Shown here: positions 51,932 to 62,641 of the stretch, one piece after another
Layout: every line of letters starts with the position of its first letter
Numbering within the stretch: the stretch's first letter is position 1
Assembly (NCBI GenBank): GCA_947456245.1
Contig: CANGPS010000003.1
Span: 1 to 64,000 of the forward strand
Direction of reading: 5' to 3'
From: Acidimicrobiaceae bacterium
Lineage (GTDB): Bacteria > Actinomycetota > Acidimicrobiia > Acidimicrobiales > RAAP-2
Length of the DNA stretch: 64,000 nucleotides
Position numbers and translations under genes: made by a program
Notes under the pieces: generated by a model
What the model was told of the DNA's origin: nothing
The model's input: the letters and a program-made list of their open reading frames with translations, nothing else
The model's database searches: none

Positions 51932-53026
51932 TCAGGAAGCCCCTGAGAATCCGTCCATCATCCCTGCGGCCCGGAAGGGCCCGAAGAACCCGTGCTCGAG
52001 CAGACCGTGGCCGACGTGGTCGTCGTAGCGGAACTCCGCAAGGTGATCGATGATCCCGTACTGGGCGAGGCCCTTGATCTCCTCGACGTCGAGCACGAGG
52101 CCCTGCACCACAAGGTCCGGGCCGTGGTACATCCCGTGCCGCCAGTCAGCGTCGATGCCGTAGCCCGTCCCCAGCGACACGTAGTTCGGCAGGATCGAGG
52201 TGCATGCGATCTCGATCCCGGCCTTGGGGAACCGCAGCGTCGACCCGGTGAGGATCCGGGTACCAGGGATGATGTCGTGGCTCCACTCGACTGGTCCGAG
52301 GTCCTCGATCTCGCGCGACGGGTCGTTCCAGACCCGCTCGGACTGCACGAGGTGCCGCACGCCATCGTCGTCCTGGTGGCAGATGTAGAAGATCGAGTGG
52401 TCCTCGAACATCATCGGGTAGTAGTTCCACATGCCCGGAAGGACGATCATGCCCTCGCGGATCCCCGGCGGCTCGGCCTCACCGACCGGCCGGATGCCCC
52501 ACGAGCGGTCTCGGGTGCCGGCACCCTCGATGGCGTGCTCGACGCCGTCGACGACGAGCGTCCCGGTCCATCGACCCGTCTGGGCCAGCCGGTTGGTGTC
52601 GAAGACGATCCGGCCCTTCTGCCGCAGCGTCTGCCGGGGCTCGAGCAGGGCCTCGATGGAGCCCTCGAAGGTGGCGTCCATGGCCACGGAGTGCTCGGAC
52701 TCCTCCACCACGACCCGCAGCTTGCGCAGCGGCTCGAGCACCTCGACCCGGATCGGCCCCACCGAGAGGTCCGCACGGTCGACGAGCGGCTTCGACGAGC
52801 GCACGATGTGCTGCTTGTCGCCGATGCGCACGTCGATGAAGGCATCGGTCGTCCCGAGGTTGGGGTACTGGCCCAGGCCGAAGATGGCGAACAGGTCGTG
52901 GCTGTCCGGGTACATGTTGAAGTAGTAGCGGTCGTAGAAGTGGCGGTCCGAGGTCGCCGCGTGGGCGATGAGCTCGGGGCTCTGGTGGACCGGGTAGTCG
53001 TCGAAGCTCGTCAGCTCGTTGGTCAT
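51932..53026 (-). CDS. Conserved hypothetical protein, lipocalin/AttH-like beta-rich
   Basis: 364 aa from ATG 53026 (MTNELTSFDDYPVHQ); the ORF-track N-terminus is shadow. No signal peptide or membrane segment. Alternating beta-type sequence with many aromatic residues (DRHFYDRYYFNMYPDSHDLFAIFGLGQYPN, GAGTRDRSWGIRPVGE, GMWNYYPMMFEDHSIFYICH). The RDRSWG and WNYY segments resemble proteins with an AttH/tocopherol-cyclase-like double barrel, which bind or modify lipids or terpenes. Call based on general impression; function unknown. Lies 7 nt after the zinc-ribbon gene. Confidence 0.6.
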   Translation of the reverse strand: MTNELTSFDDYPVHQSPELIAHAATSDRHFYDRYYFNMYPDSHDLFAIFGLGQYPNLGTTDAFIDVRIGDKQHIVRSSKPLVDRADLSVGPIRVEVLEPLRKLRVVVEESEHSVAMDATFEGSIEALLEPRQTLRQKGRIVFDTNRLAQTGRWTGTLVVDGVEHAIEGAGTRDRSWGIRPVGEAEPPGIREGMIVLPGMWNYYPMMFEDHSIFYICHQDDDGVRHLVQSERVWNDPSREIEDLGPVEWSHDIIPGTRILTGSTLRFPKAGIEIACTSILPNYVSLGTGYGIDADWRHGMYHGPDLVVQGLVLDVEEIKGLAQYGIIDHLAEFRYDDHVGHGLLEHGFFGPFRAAGMMDGFSGAS

Positions 53027-53033
53027 CGTCGGC

Positions 53034-53246
53034 TCAGCTGCAGCATCCGCCACCGCAGCAGCCGCCTCCGGCGCCGCCGGTGGGCATAGGGGCGCTGGCA
53101 CCACCGAGGGTGGCGAAGACCGGGAACATCCGGACGGCCCCCTCGTGGCCGGCGGGGCAGGTCGCCGGCTCGTCGGCCTCGGCCATCGGCCGGGAAAGCT
53201 CGTAGGTCGCGTCGCACGTCGTGCAGCGATAGTCATACCGTGGCAT
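53034..53246 (-). CDS. FmdB-type zinc-ribbon protein
   Basis: 70 aa from ATG 53246 (MPRYDYRCTTC). A CxxC zinc knuckle (CTTC, residues 8-11) and a later Cys in ATCPAGH form the FmdB/regulatory zinc ribbon; the second pair is C-P-A-G-H instead of CxxC. The C-terminus is Gly/Cys-rich (GGAGGGCCGGGCCS) and might hold another metal. Function of the family is unsettled. Likely cotranscribed with the following hypothetical gene. Confidence 0.85.
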   Translation of the reverse strand: MPRYDYRCTTCDATYELSRPMAEADEPATCPAGHEGAVRMFPVFATLGGASAPMPTGGAGGGCCGGGCCS

Positions 53247-53334
53247 CTCACACCCCCTCGCGAGCCGATCGGCCCGCACCGCCCCGATCGTAGCCATCGC
53301 CCGAGTCCCGCCGAGGCCCACCCCGCCACGGTCG

Positions 53335-53340
53335 TAGAAT
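53335..53340 (+). promoter_or_regulatory. -10-like hexamer TAGAAT, leaderless acnA
   Basis: TAGAAT ends 6 nt before ATG 53347; one of the cleanest examples of the leaderless pattern in the window. Confidence 0.55.
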
Positions 53341-53346
53341 GGGGCC

Positions 53347-56035
<2,689 letters not shown>

Positions 56036-56037
<2 letters not shown>

Positions 56038-56050
56038 GGCGAAGCGCCCT
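56036..56050. terminator. Small hairpin after acnA
   Basis: AGGGCG-AAG-CGCCCT begins at the acnA stop codon and lies between acnA and the convergent deacetylase gene. Six base pairs, no T-run; a weak terminator or 3'-end structure. Confidence 0.35.
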
Positions 56051-56076
56051 TCCGGGCGCCATCAGGGAGGGGTCGG

Positions 56077-56898
56077 TCAGGCGGTGTCGACGCGTCGGAA
56101 GGCCTCAGCCGTCCTCGACGGCTTGAGGCCGGCGGCCTCGGCCACCATCTGCCCCCACCCGCGCAGCAGTCCGTCGACCGAGTCCGGATCGGCGAGCTGG
56201 CTGGCGTGGCAGCGCAGCGCCTCGATCTTGCGGTCGATCACCTCGGTCGTGTCGACCACGAGCGTCGGGTCGGACATCGCCATCACCCACACCTCGGGGA
56301 CCGTGTGGGCCTCGAGGCCCTCGTTGAGCAGCTCGGGGAAGGCGAAGGGGTTGCGCGCGTCAGGGTAGACGGCGGCGAGCGCGGCGGCGCCCGCCGCGAG
56401 GTGGTCCGGGTGCGAGGCGTAGATCCGGTCGAGGTTGAGCAACGGGCTCTGGCAGATCACGCGGTCGGGGCGGACCTGGCGGATGACCCGGGACAGGTCC
56501 TTTCGCAGGTCGAGCGTCACGGCCACCTGGCCGTCGAGGTGACCGAGGAAGAACAGGTCGGAGACGCCCACCTTGGTCGCCGCGTTGGTCTGCTCGATCC
56601 GGCGACCGGCGGCCCGCTGCTCGGCGGTGCTCGACAGGTCGCTTCCCCCCGCATCGCCGTCGGTGATCAGGCAGTAGGTGACCTCGACCCCCGCCTTCGT
56701 CATCTGGGCCACGGTGCCGGCCGCCCCGAAGTCGACGTCGTCGGGATGGGCGGTGATCACGAGCACCCGCTTGACCCCGGCCGCCGGGTCGACCACCGGC
56801 AGCGCCCGAACCGGAGATGACGCGGGGGCCTTCGTCGACTTGGCCTTCTTGGACGAGGCTGCCTTCTTGGACTTGGCCTTCGCCGACTTCTTGCTCAC
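56077..56898 (-). CDS. PIG-L family deacetylase with lysine-rich N-terminal tail
   Basis: 273 aa from GTG 56898, which overlaps the helicase stop (GTGA); the ORF-track frame extends deep into helicase antisense. The first 30 residues are nearly all Lys/Ala/Ser (SKKSAKAKSKKAASSKKAKSTKAP), a histone-H1-like or nucleic-acid-binding tail. The catalytic domain has AHPDDVDFGAAGTVAQM with zinc ligands, DGDAGG, and SHPDHLAAG. Relatives (MshB, Mca, PIG-L) deacetylate N-acetylglucosaminyl compounds. Substrate unknown; the tail next to an RNA helicase is unusual. Confidence 0.85.
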   Translation of the reverse strand: MSKKSAKAKSKKAASSKKAKSTKAPASSPVRALPVVDPAAGVKRVLVITAHPDDVDFGAAGTVAQMTKAGVEVTYCLITDGDAGGSDLSSTAEQRAAGRRIEQTNAATKVGVSDLFFLGHLDGQVAVTLDLRKDLSRVIRQVRPDRVICQSPLLNLDRIYASHPDHLAAGAAALAAVYPDARNPFAFPELLNEGLEAHTVPEVWVMAMSDPTLVVDTTEVIDRKIEALRCHASQLADPDSVDGLLRGWGQMVAEAAGLKPSRTAEAFRRVDTA

Positions 56899-58175
56899 AG
56901 GACCGAGTCCGCCGGGTCGGGACGCCAGGTGCCGAGGTCCTTGAGGCACGGGTTGTTGGAGAAGACCTCGACGATCGGGAGGCGCAGCGCCAGGCGTCGC
57001 TGGATGACCTCGGCCTCGACCATCTGGTTCCAGAGCAGGAGCGAGACCACGACGCCGTCGGTCCCGGCACGGGCAGTGCGGCCCGATCGGTGCAGGTAGG
57101 CCTTCTCGTCCTCCGGCGGGTCGTAGTGGACGACCACGTCGACGGCGTCGATGTGGAGGCCTCGAGCCGCCACGTCGGTGGCGACCAGCACGTGGAGCTT
57201 GCCTGAGGTGAAGTCGGCGAGCGCCCGCTCGCGCTGCTGCTGGCGGAGGTCGCCGTGGATGGCCCCGGCGTGCACGCCGAGCTTCTCGAGCTCGGTGACC
57301 ACCTTGTCGGCCCCACGCTTGGTCCGGCAGAAGATCAGCGCCTTGTCGTAGGCCGTGACGATGGCGGCGGCCACCTTGACCTTGTCCATCTGGTGGACGT
57401 TGAAGAAGTGCTGGACCATCCGGTCGACGGTCTGGGTGTCGCTCTTGACCTCGTGGAAGACCGGGTCGGTCAGGTAGCGCGAGACGAGGCGATCGACGGC
57501 GCCGTCGAGCGTGGCGGAGAACAGCAGGGTCTGGTGCGGGCCCTGGAGGCGACGGAGCACCCACTCGACCTGGGGCATGAAGCCCATGTCGGCCATCCGG
57601 TCGGCCTCGTCGAGGACGAGCACGTCGAGCTCGTCGACGCGCAGCTCGCCGCGGTCGCCGAGGTCGATGAGGCGGCCCGGCGTGGCGATGATCACCTCGC
57701 AGCCATGGCGCAGCTGGGAGATCTGTCGCTCGATGTCGGCGCCGCCGTACACGGCGACGACCCGGAGGCCGATGGACGCCGCCAGCGGGGCCAGCACGTC
57801 GTGGACCTGCACCGCCAGCTCACGGGTCGGCAGCAGCACGAGGCCACGCGGTGCGGCGGGGCCGCCCTCGAGCTGCTCCACCTCACCACCGGCGCCCCGG
57901 AGATTGTCGGCGATGCGCATGAGCATCGGGAGTCCGAAGCCGAGCGTCTTGCCCGAACCGGTCTTGGCCTTGCCGCAGACGTCGCGCCCGGCCAGGGCGT
58001 CGGCGATGGTCATGGCCTGGATGGGGAACGCCGTCTCGATGCCGTCCTTGGCGAGCGCGTCGCAGAGGTCCTGGCTGACGCCGAGCGAGACGAAGGTCGT
58101 GTCGGTCGAATAGGTGTCGTCCTCGGTCGCGACGTCGTCGGACTCGAGCGCGGGAGCGCCGGTGGAGGTGGTCAT
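56895..58175 (-). CDS. DEAD-box RNA helicase
   Basis: 426 aa. All helicase motifs: Q-motif TAFPIQAMTI, I AKTGSGKT, Ia PTRELAVQV, Ib TPGRL, II DEAD, III SATL, IV/V ATDVAARGLHID, VI HRSGRTARAG. The C-terminal tail is short. RNA remodelling or decay, cold adaptation likely. RBS AGGAAG before the ATG. Confidence 0.95.
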   Translation of the reverse strand: MTTSTGAPALESDDVATEDDTYSTDTTFVSLGVSQDLCDALAKDGIETAFPIQAMTIADALAGRDVCGKAKTGSGKTLGFGLPMLMRIADNLRGAGGEVEQLEGGPAAPRGLVLLPTRELAVQVHDVLAPLAASIGLRVVAVYGGADIERQISQLRHGCEVIIATPGRLIDLGDRGELRVDELDVLVLDEADRMADMGFMPQVEWVLRRLQGPHQTLLFSATLDGAVDRLVSRYLTDPVFHEVKSDTQTVDRMVQHFFNVHQMDKVKVAAAIVTAYDKALIFCRTKRGADKVVTELEKLGVHAGAIHGDLRQQQRERALADFTSGKLHVLVATDVAARGLHIDAVDVVVHYDPPEDEKAYLHRSGRTARAGTDGVVVSLLLWNQMVEAEVIQRRLALRLPIVEVFSNNPCLKDLGTWRPDPADSVL

Positions 58176-58347
58176 GGGATCTTCTTCCTGTGGTTGGTCG
58201 GGCCCGCAACCAGCAGCGAAGAGGAGATGGGCCCCGAGGCAGGCCCGCCACGTGCGGACCGCTCGATCTTCAGCCTACCGCCGGGGCGTCCCTCGGGCCG
58301 ACCACGGCCCTAACATCGGCCCCACCACGCTCCAAGGAGGGACGACC

Positions 58348-58815
58348 ATGGCACGCCTCGAGGCCGGACAGGCCGCACCGAAGTTCACGCTGACCGACCA
58401 CGACGGGACCGCGGTGTCCCTGGCCGACTTCAAGGGCCGCAAGGTGATCGTGTACTTCTACCCGAAGGACGACACGCCGGGCTGCACCAAGGAGGCGTGC
58501 CAGTTCAACGAGAACCTCGCCGCCTTCGCCGCCGCCGACGTGGCGGTCGTGGGGATCTCGCCCGACGGCGCCGAGAAGCACACGAAGTTCCGTGAGAAGT
58601 ACCAGCTCGATCTGCCGCTGCTGAGCGACCCCGACAAGTCGGTAATGGAGGCCTACGGCGCCTTCGGCGAGAAGATGATGTACGGCAAGAAGGTGATGGG
58701 CGTGATCCGCTCCACCTTCCTGATCGACGAGAAGGGCAAGGTCGAGCGGGCCTGGTACTCGGTCAAGGCCGATGGCCACGCTGCCAAGGTGCTCGAGGTC
58801 GTCACCGGCACCTGA
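58348..58815 (+). CDS. bcp: Thiol peroxidase of the Bcp/PrxQ family
   Basis: 155 aa from ATG 58348, with a strong RBS (AAGGAGGG) 7 nt upstream; the ORF-track extension is shadow. Atypical 2-Cys peroxiredoxin: peroxidatic C46 in DDTPGCTKEAC and resolving C51. Reduces hydroperoxides with thioredoxin. Confidence 0.96.
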   Translation: MARLEAGQAAPKFTLTDHDGTAVSLADFKGRKVIVYFYPKDDTPGCTKEACQFNENLAAFAAADVAVVGISPDGAEKHTKFREKYQLDLPLLSDPDKSVMEAYGAFGEKMMYGKKVMGVIRSTFLIDEKGKVERAWYSVKADGHAAKVLEVVTGT

Positions 58816-58830
58816 CCGGCGAGGTCCGGC

Positions 58831-59490
58831 TCAGCGTCGGACGTGCTTGCCTCGCCCCGACCCGCCGGAGCGCTCGGCCTTCACGGTGCGCCAGCGGTGC
58901 CAGAGGAACACCACGACCATCACCGCCACCACGGCGGCGATCAGGTAGCCGGCGTAGCTGATGCCCTTGGCGTACTTGTCGAACTGGTCGCCGAGCTTGT
59001 AGCCGAGGACGGCGAGGGCGGTGACCCACACCGAGATGCCGACGGCGGAGAAGACCCCGAACCGGACGGCCGGCATCTCGCCCACCCCGGCGGGCAGAGA
59101 GATGAAGGTGCGGACCACCGGCACGCAGCGGCCGATGCCCACAGCCAGCTCGCCGCGCTTGGCGAACCAGGCGTCGGCCTTGTCGAGGTCGGCGTGGGTG
59201 AGCAGGACGTACTTCCCCCAGCGGTCGATGGCCGCCCGACCACCGGTGCGACCGACGGCGTAGGCGATGTAGGAGCCGATCAGCGAACCGAGGATCCCGA
59301 GGATGATCACGAGCAGGAGGTTCGCCGGCTTGCCGCCGTGGGTGTTACTGGCCACGAACGCTGCCGAGCACAGCGCCCCCGCCCCTCCGATGGTGATCTC
59401 CGAGGGGATGGGCACGCAGGCCGACTCGAGGATCGTGAGCACGAAGATCGCCACGTAGACGTAGTCGACCAAGAAGCTGGGCAGGTTCAT
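58831..59490 (-). CDS. DedA-family membrane protein
   Basis: 219 aa from ATG 59490 (MNLPSFLVDYVYVA), chosen because GATACT ends 6 nt upstream; the ORF track starts 8 codons earlier. Conserved DedA features: ESACVPIPSEITIGGAGAL (acidic residue in a re-entrant loop), GSLIGSYIAYAVGR, and GRCVPVVRTFISLPAGVGEM with the essential arginines. DedA proteins act as polyprenyl-phosphate or phospholipid flippases. Lys/Arg-rich C-terminus. Convergent with bcp. Confidence 0.92.
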   Translation of the reverse strand: MNLPSFLVDYVYVAIFVLTILESACVPIPSEITIGGAGALCSAAFVASNTHGGKPANLLLVIILGILGSLIGSYIAYAVGRTGGRAAIDRWGKYVLLTHADLDKADAWFAKRGELAVGIGRCVPVVRTFISLPAGVGEMPAVRFGVFSAVGISVWVTALAVLGYKLGDQFDKYAKGISYAGYLIAAVVAVMVVVFLWHRWRTVKAERSGGSGRGKHVRR

Positions 59491-59496
59491 GCGTTC

Positions 59497-59502
59497 AGTA
59501 TC
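59497..59502 (-). promoter_or_regulatory. -10-like hexamer GATACT upstream of dedA
   Basis: Minus-strand GATACT ends 6 nt before ATG 59490, supporting the shorter N-terminus. Confidence 0.35.
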
Positions 59503-59545
59503 CCCCATCGGCACGACCGCCTGGGGGGATGTCCGGTGGTCGATC

Positions 59546-61753
59546 TCATCGTGGTGCCACCGCCGCGATGAGGTGCATCACCATCGTCCCGCCGGTGGTC
59601 GTGATCGTGGCGTTGGCTGTGCGGATGCCCGGTCGTCCGACCCCTGAGGCCACCACCGTGTAGGTCAGCGACGCCCCTGGCGCCAGCACGCGGCCCACGA
59701 TCGGGATCCACGAGTACGAGAAGGGCTTGGAGAGTCCCGACACCGCCGTGACCGTGAGGTCAGACCTCCCGATGTTGGTGAGCGTGCCGGTCAGCACTCG
59801 GCTCCCCCCTCTCGGCACGCCCCCGAAGCTCAGGAAGGGCGCAGGCCGCACCTCCATCAGTAATGGGCCGGCCGACGTGAGGTGGAGGACCAGCGGCAGG
59901 CTGGTCGAGCCTCCCGACGTGGCGATCTCCACCGCGCCGGTCCACTCCCCCTGCGCCGCCAGCGAGGTCGTGTCGACGGTCAGCGGCAGCTCGAACGAGG
60001 CCGAGGGCGTCGTCCCTGCCGCCGACAGGGCCGCCGCATCGGCCGTGACCGCCGGAGACGAGAACGTCAGCGAGGTGACCGTCACGGGCGTCGGCGCGGT
60101 GATCACGAGCGTCCCCGAGACCGGCGATCCCGCCGCCACGGCCGGAGCCGAGGGGACGAGCGACGTCTGCGCCGTGATCGATGCGGCGGGTCGGCGGCCC
60201 ACCGCCATCACCCCGTGGGCGGTCGCTACGTAGACCGCCTTGCCCCAGACGAGGGGTTGGGCGAACTTCGCGCCACCGTCGATGGGCCAGCTGGCCAGCT
60301 CGACCAGCCGGCCATCGATCGGCTTGGCGCCGAACACATCGAGCGAGGCATCGGCGCAGGCCGGGGTCGCGCCAGACCCGCACCGGACGACCCAGACCAG
60401 CGAGCTGTCGGGGAAGCCGGTCTTGGTCGAGATCGACGGCGACGACGATCCGAACCCGAGGTCCGGCGTCGAGGACCCCACCACGACCAGCCGTGGCGAC
60501 CCGGCCACGGAGTCGATGCGCAGCGCCATCAGCTGGCGCTGGTAGCCCACGCCGGTCGTCGACACGTAGAGGAGGCCGTCATCGGGCGACAGCGACGGCG
60601 TCGAGAGGATCTTGGCTCCGAGGTTGATCCGGTCCACCACCCCATCGCCCCCGCTCGGCCCGGTGCTCGAGCCACCGAGGTTCGAGCGGTCGAGGAGGTA
60701 GAGCCACCCGGCCTTCGAGCCCGTCACGGCCAGGCGCTGATGGGCCGGCGTGCCGAACGAGTCCGGAAGGGTGACCATCCCCCCGCTGCCGAAGTCGGCG
60801 TCGACGTCCGAGAGGTAGGCCTGGTCGTAGGGCTCGAAGAAGTCGCTGGCGACCAGTACCCCCGTGGCGCTCACCTGCAGTCGGATGGCGGCGCTCCCCA
60901 GCCGGTGGCCGGGCCGACCGCCAGGCACCCCTGCACCCATGCCGGGTCCGTTCCCGCTCGTGAGCAGGATCTGCCCGGGGCCGTCGGAGGAGAGGCCTGC
61001 GCCGGACTGCCAGATTCCGCCCTCGCCGGTGCGGCCCGGCTCGGTGGCGAAGCGGGCGGTGATCCTCCCGGCGGTCGAGATCCCCACCACCCATCCGTTG
61101 TAGGGGTGCTGGTCGCAGTGAGAGGCGAAGGCGGCGTAGACCACGCCGTCGAGGAGCAGGAGTCCCGGCCGCTGCATCTCGGCGTTGGCGTCGAAGGTCA
61201 CGCCGGTCTGGTTGTCGGCCGCGCCCGACACCTTGACCGGGAACCCTGACCGGTCGACACCCGTGGTCGGGTCGATCCGGTGGACCAGGAATGCCGTGTG
61301 CCCCCGACGCTGCTCCTCGTCGACGAGGAGCACGTCGCCGCTGGCCGGATCCACCACGGGCGTCGACGTGACGCCGCGCACCGGGCTGATGTCCTCGCAG
61401 CCGTCGCTGCTGGCATCGACCGGCACCCCGAGCGTCCGGGACCAGCGCACCGCTCCGGTCGACGGGTCGAGCGCCGCGACCACGTCGGCCTCGGTGGCCA
61501 CGATCAGGCTGCCGGCCGCCACGACCGGCTGGGCGTAGACCGTGCCGCCGAGATCAGCGGTGAACAGCGGACCGTAGTTCTGCGCCACGCTCCAGGGGGT
61601 CGGAGCGGTGGACGATGGATACCAGGCGGTCCGACCGTCATCGCCGCGGTTGGTCCCCGGCCAACCTGATCCGATCGGGATGGCCCCCATCGCCGGGCCC
61701 GCCGATGCCAGACACGCGACACCGAGCATGGCGGCGACGAGTCGGCGGAGCAT
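59546..61753 (-). CDS. Secreted PQQ-like beta-propeller protein with C-terminal Ig-like (choice-of-anchor D type) domain
   Basis: 735 aa. Signal peptide MLRRLVAAMLGVACLASAGPAMGA. Propeller blades include TVYAQPVVAAGSLIVATEADVVAALDPSTGAVRW and GWLYLLDRSNLGGSSTGPSGGDG. From about residue 530 two beta-sandwich domains follow; the last (PFLSFGGVPRGGSRVLTGTLTNIGRSDLTV) has the 'phi-phi-G-x-V-x-x-G' pattern of choice-of-anchor D/ASH domains. It resembles the other propeller protein in the window in having a signal peptide and blade repeats. Leaderless: TAGGGT ends 6 nt before the ATG. Function unknown. Confidence 0.8.
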   Translation of the reverse strand: MLRRLVAAMLGVACLASAGPAMGAIPIGSGWPGTNRGDDGRTAWYPSSTAPTPWSVAQNYGPLFTADLGGTVYAQPVVAAGSLIVATEADVVAALDPSTGAVRWSRTLGVPVDASSDGCEDISPVRGVTSTPVVDPASGDVLLVDEEQRRGHTAFLVHRIDPTTGVDRSGFPVKVSGAADNQTGVTFDANAEMQRPGLLLLDGVVYAAFASHCDQHPYNGWVVGISTAGRITARFATEPGRTGEGGIWQSGAGLSSDGPGQILLTSGNGPGMGAGVPGGRPGHRLGSAAIRLQVSATGVLVASDFFEPYDQAYLSDVDADFGSGGMVTLPDSFGTPAHQRLAVTGSKAGWLYLLDRSNLGGSSTGPSGGDGVVDRINLGAKILSTPSLSPDDGLLYVSTTGVGYQRQLMALRIDSVAGSPRLVVVGSSTPDLGFGSSSPSISTKTGFPDSSLVWVVRCGSGATPACADASLDVFGAKPIDGRLVELASWPIDGGAKFAQPLVWGKAVYVATAHGVMAVGRRPAASITAQTSLVPSAPAVAAGSPVSGTLVITAPTPVTVTSLTFSSPAVTADAAALSAAGTTPSASFELPLTVDTTSLAAQGEWTGAVEIATSGGSTSLPLVLHLTSAGPLLMEVRPAPFLSFGGVPRGGSRVLTGTLTNIGRSDLTVTAVSGLSKPFSYSWIPIVGRVLAPGASLTYTVVASGVGRPGIRTANATITTTGGTMVMHLIAAVAPR

Positions 61754-61759
61754 CCGGCA

Positions 61760-61765
61760 ACCCTA
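61760..61765 (-). promoter_or_regulatory. -10-like hexamer TAGGGT upstream of second propeller protein
   Basis: Minus-strand TAGGGT ends 6 nt before ATG 61753. Confidence 0.5.
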
Positions 61766-61794
61766 ACGACGGGCGTCCGAGTTGTATCGGCGGG

Positions 61795-62583
61795 TCATCG
61801 CTGGTGCTCGGGGCACCAGTAGGTGGTGCGCCCGCCGACCGTGGCCCGGAAGAGCTCAGCCCCGTCCTTCGGACAGCGACCACCAGGGTGGCGCGCCACC
61901 ATGTGATCCCCAGTGTGCGATCCACCTCGCTCGAAGAGCTGGTCGAGCACGCGCCGCGTGCATCGGTGGAGTCGCCGCAGTTCGGCGTCGTCGAGGCTCG
62001 TGCTCGACCTGGTGGGATCGATCCCCGCCCGCCACAGGATCTCGTCGGCCAGCAGGTTGCCGATGCCGGCGACCTTGGCCTGATCGAGGAGACGGGCCTT
62101 GAGCGGCGGTCCGCCGCGCCCAGCCCGACTGCCCAGCGCCTCGCGCAGCTCACGCAAGGTCAGGTTCAGTGCGTCCGGGCCGAGAGCGTCGACATCGGGG
62201 TCGATGATGAGCCGCCCCAGCCGTCTCGGGTCGTGGAGCAGCAGTGCCCCGCCATCCTCGAACTGCACCGCGGCACGGATCCACCGCTCCTCGTAGGTCC
62301 CCGGGCCGTAGCGGAGCGCATCGATGCCGGCCAGACCATCGAGCAGCAGGCCGCCGGTCATGCCGAAGCGCATGCCCAGGGTCGGACCCTCGGTCTCGAG
62401 CAGGAGCAGCTTGCCGCGCCGATTCGCCGCCACGAAGGAGAGCCCCGGCAGGACCACCTCAGGGTCCATGCCCGGCCGACCCCCCCGACCGGCGTACTCA
62501 TCGACGAACACCGACGCGATTCGTCGGTCGAGGGCGCCCTCTGCGAGCTGGCGGTAGTACTCGATCTCGAGGATCTCGGGCAT
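61795..62583 (-). CDS. Fpg/Nei-family DNA glycosylase with non-standard zinc finger
   Basis: 262 aa from ATG 62583 (MPEILEIEYYRQL); the ORF-track start is shadow. Removes oxidised bases and nicks DNA. The N-terminal Pro2-Glu3 catalytic pair is present, the beta-hairpin Lys is in RRGKLLLLE, and the helix-two-turn-helix segment LLDQAKVAGIGNLLADEILWRAGI is clear. The C-terminal zinc finger reads CPKD-x16-CPEH, so ligands would be Cys, Asp, Cys, His instead of four Cys. GGRTTYWC keeps the DNA-binding Arg. TACCGT ends 8 nt before the start. Confidence 0.88.
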   Translation of the reverse strand: MPEILEIEYYRQLAEGALDRRIASVFVDEYAGRGGRPGMDPEVVLPGLSFVAANRRGKLLLLETEGPTLGMRFGMTGGLLLDGLAGIDALRYGPGTYEERWIRAAVQFEDGGALLLHDPRRLGRLIIDPDVDALGPDALNLTLRELREALGSRAGRGGPPLKARLLDQAKVAGIGNLLADEILWRAGIDPTRSSTSLDDAELRRLHRCTRRVLDQLFERGGSHTGDHMVARHPGGRCPKDGAELFRATVGGRTTYWCPEHQR

Positions 62584-62591
62584 CGTGGACC

Positions 62592-62597
62592 ACGGTA
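62592..62597 (-). promoter_or_regulatory. -10-like hexamer TACCGT upstream of the Fpg/Nei gene
   Basis: Minus-strand TACCGT ends 8 nt before ATG 62583. Confidence 0.35.
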
Positions 62598-62629
62598 CCG
62601 GCCTGCGCGACTTGGCCTGCCGGCATCGG

Positions 62630-62635
62630 TAGGGT
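62630..62635 (+). promoter_or_regulatory. -10-like hexamer TAGGGT, leaderless second FrhB-like gene
   Basis: TAGGGT ends 6 nt before ATG 62642; divergent from the Fpg/Nei promoter about 35 nt away. Confidence 0.5.
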
Positions 62636-62641
62636 GAGCGG

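Noticed and set aside
49198-52053. Very long plus-strand ORF (951 aa) opposite argS and neighbours
   Set aside because: Antisense to argS, a propeller gene and a hypothetical; His/Arg/Gly/Val-rich shadow composition with no recognisable motif.
53034-53075. Cys/Gly-rich tail (CCGGGCC) as a metallothionein-like or bacteriocin gene
   Set aside because: It is the C-terminus of the FmdB-type zinc-ribbon protein, not a separate gene.
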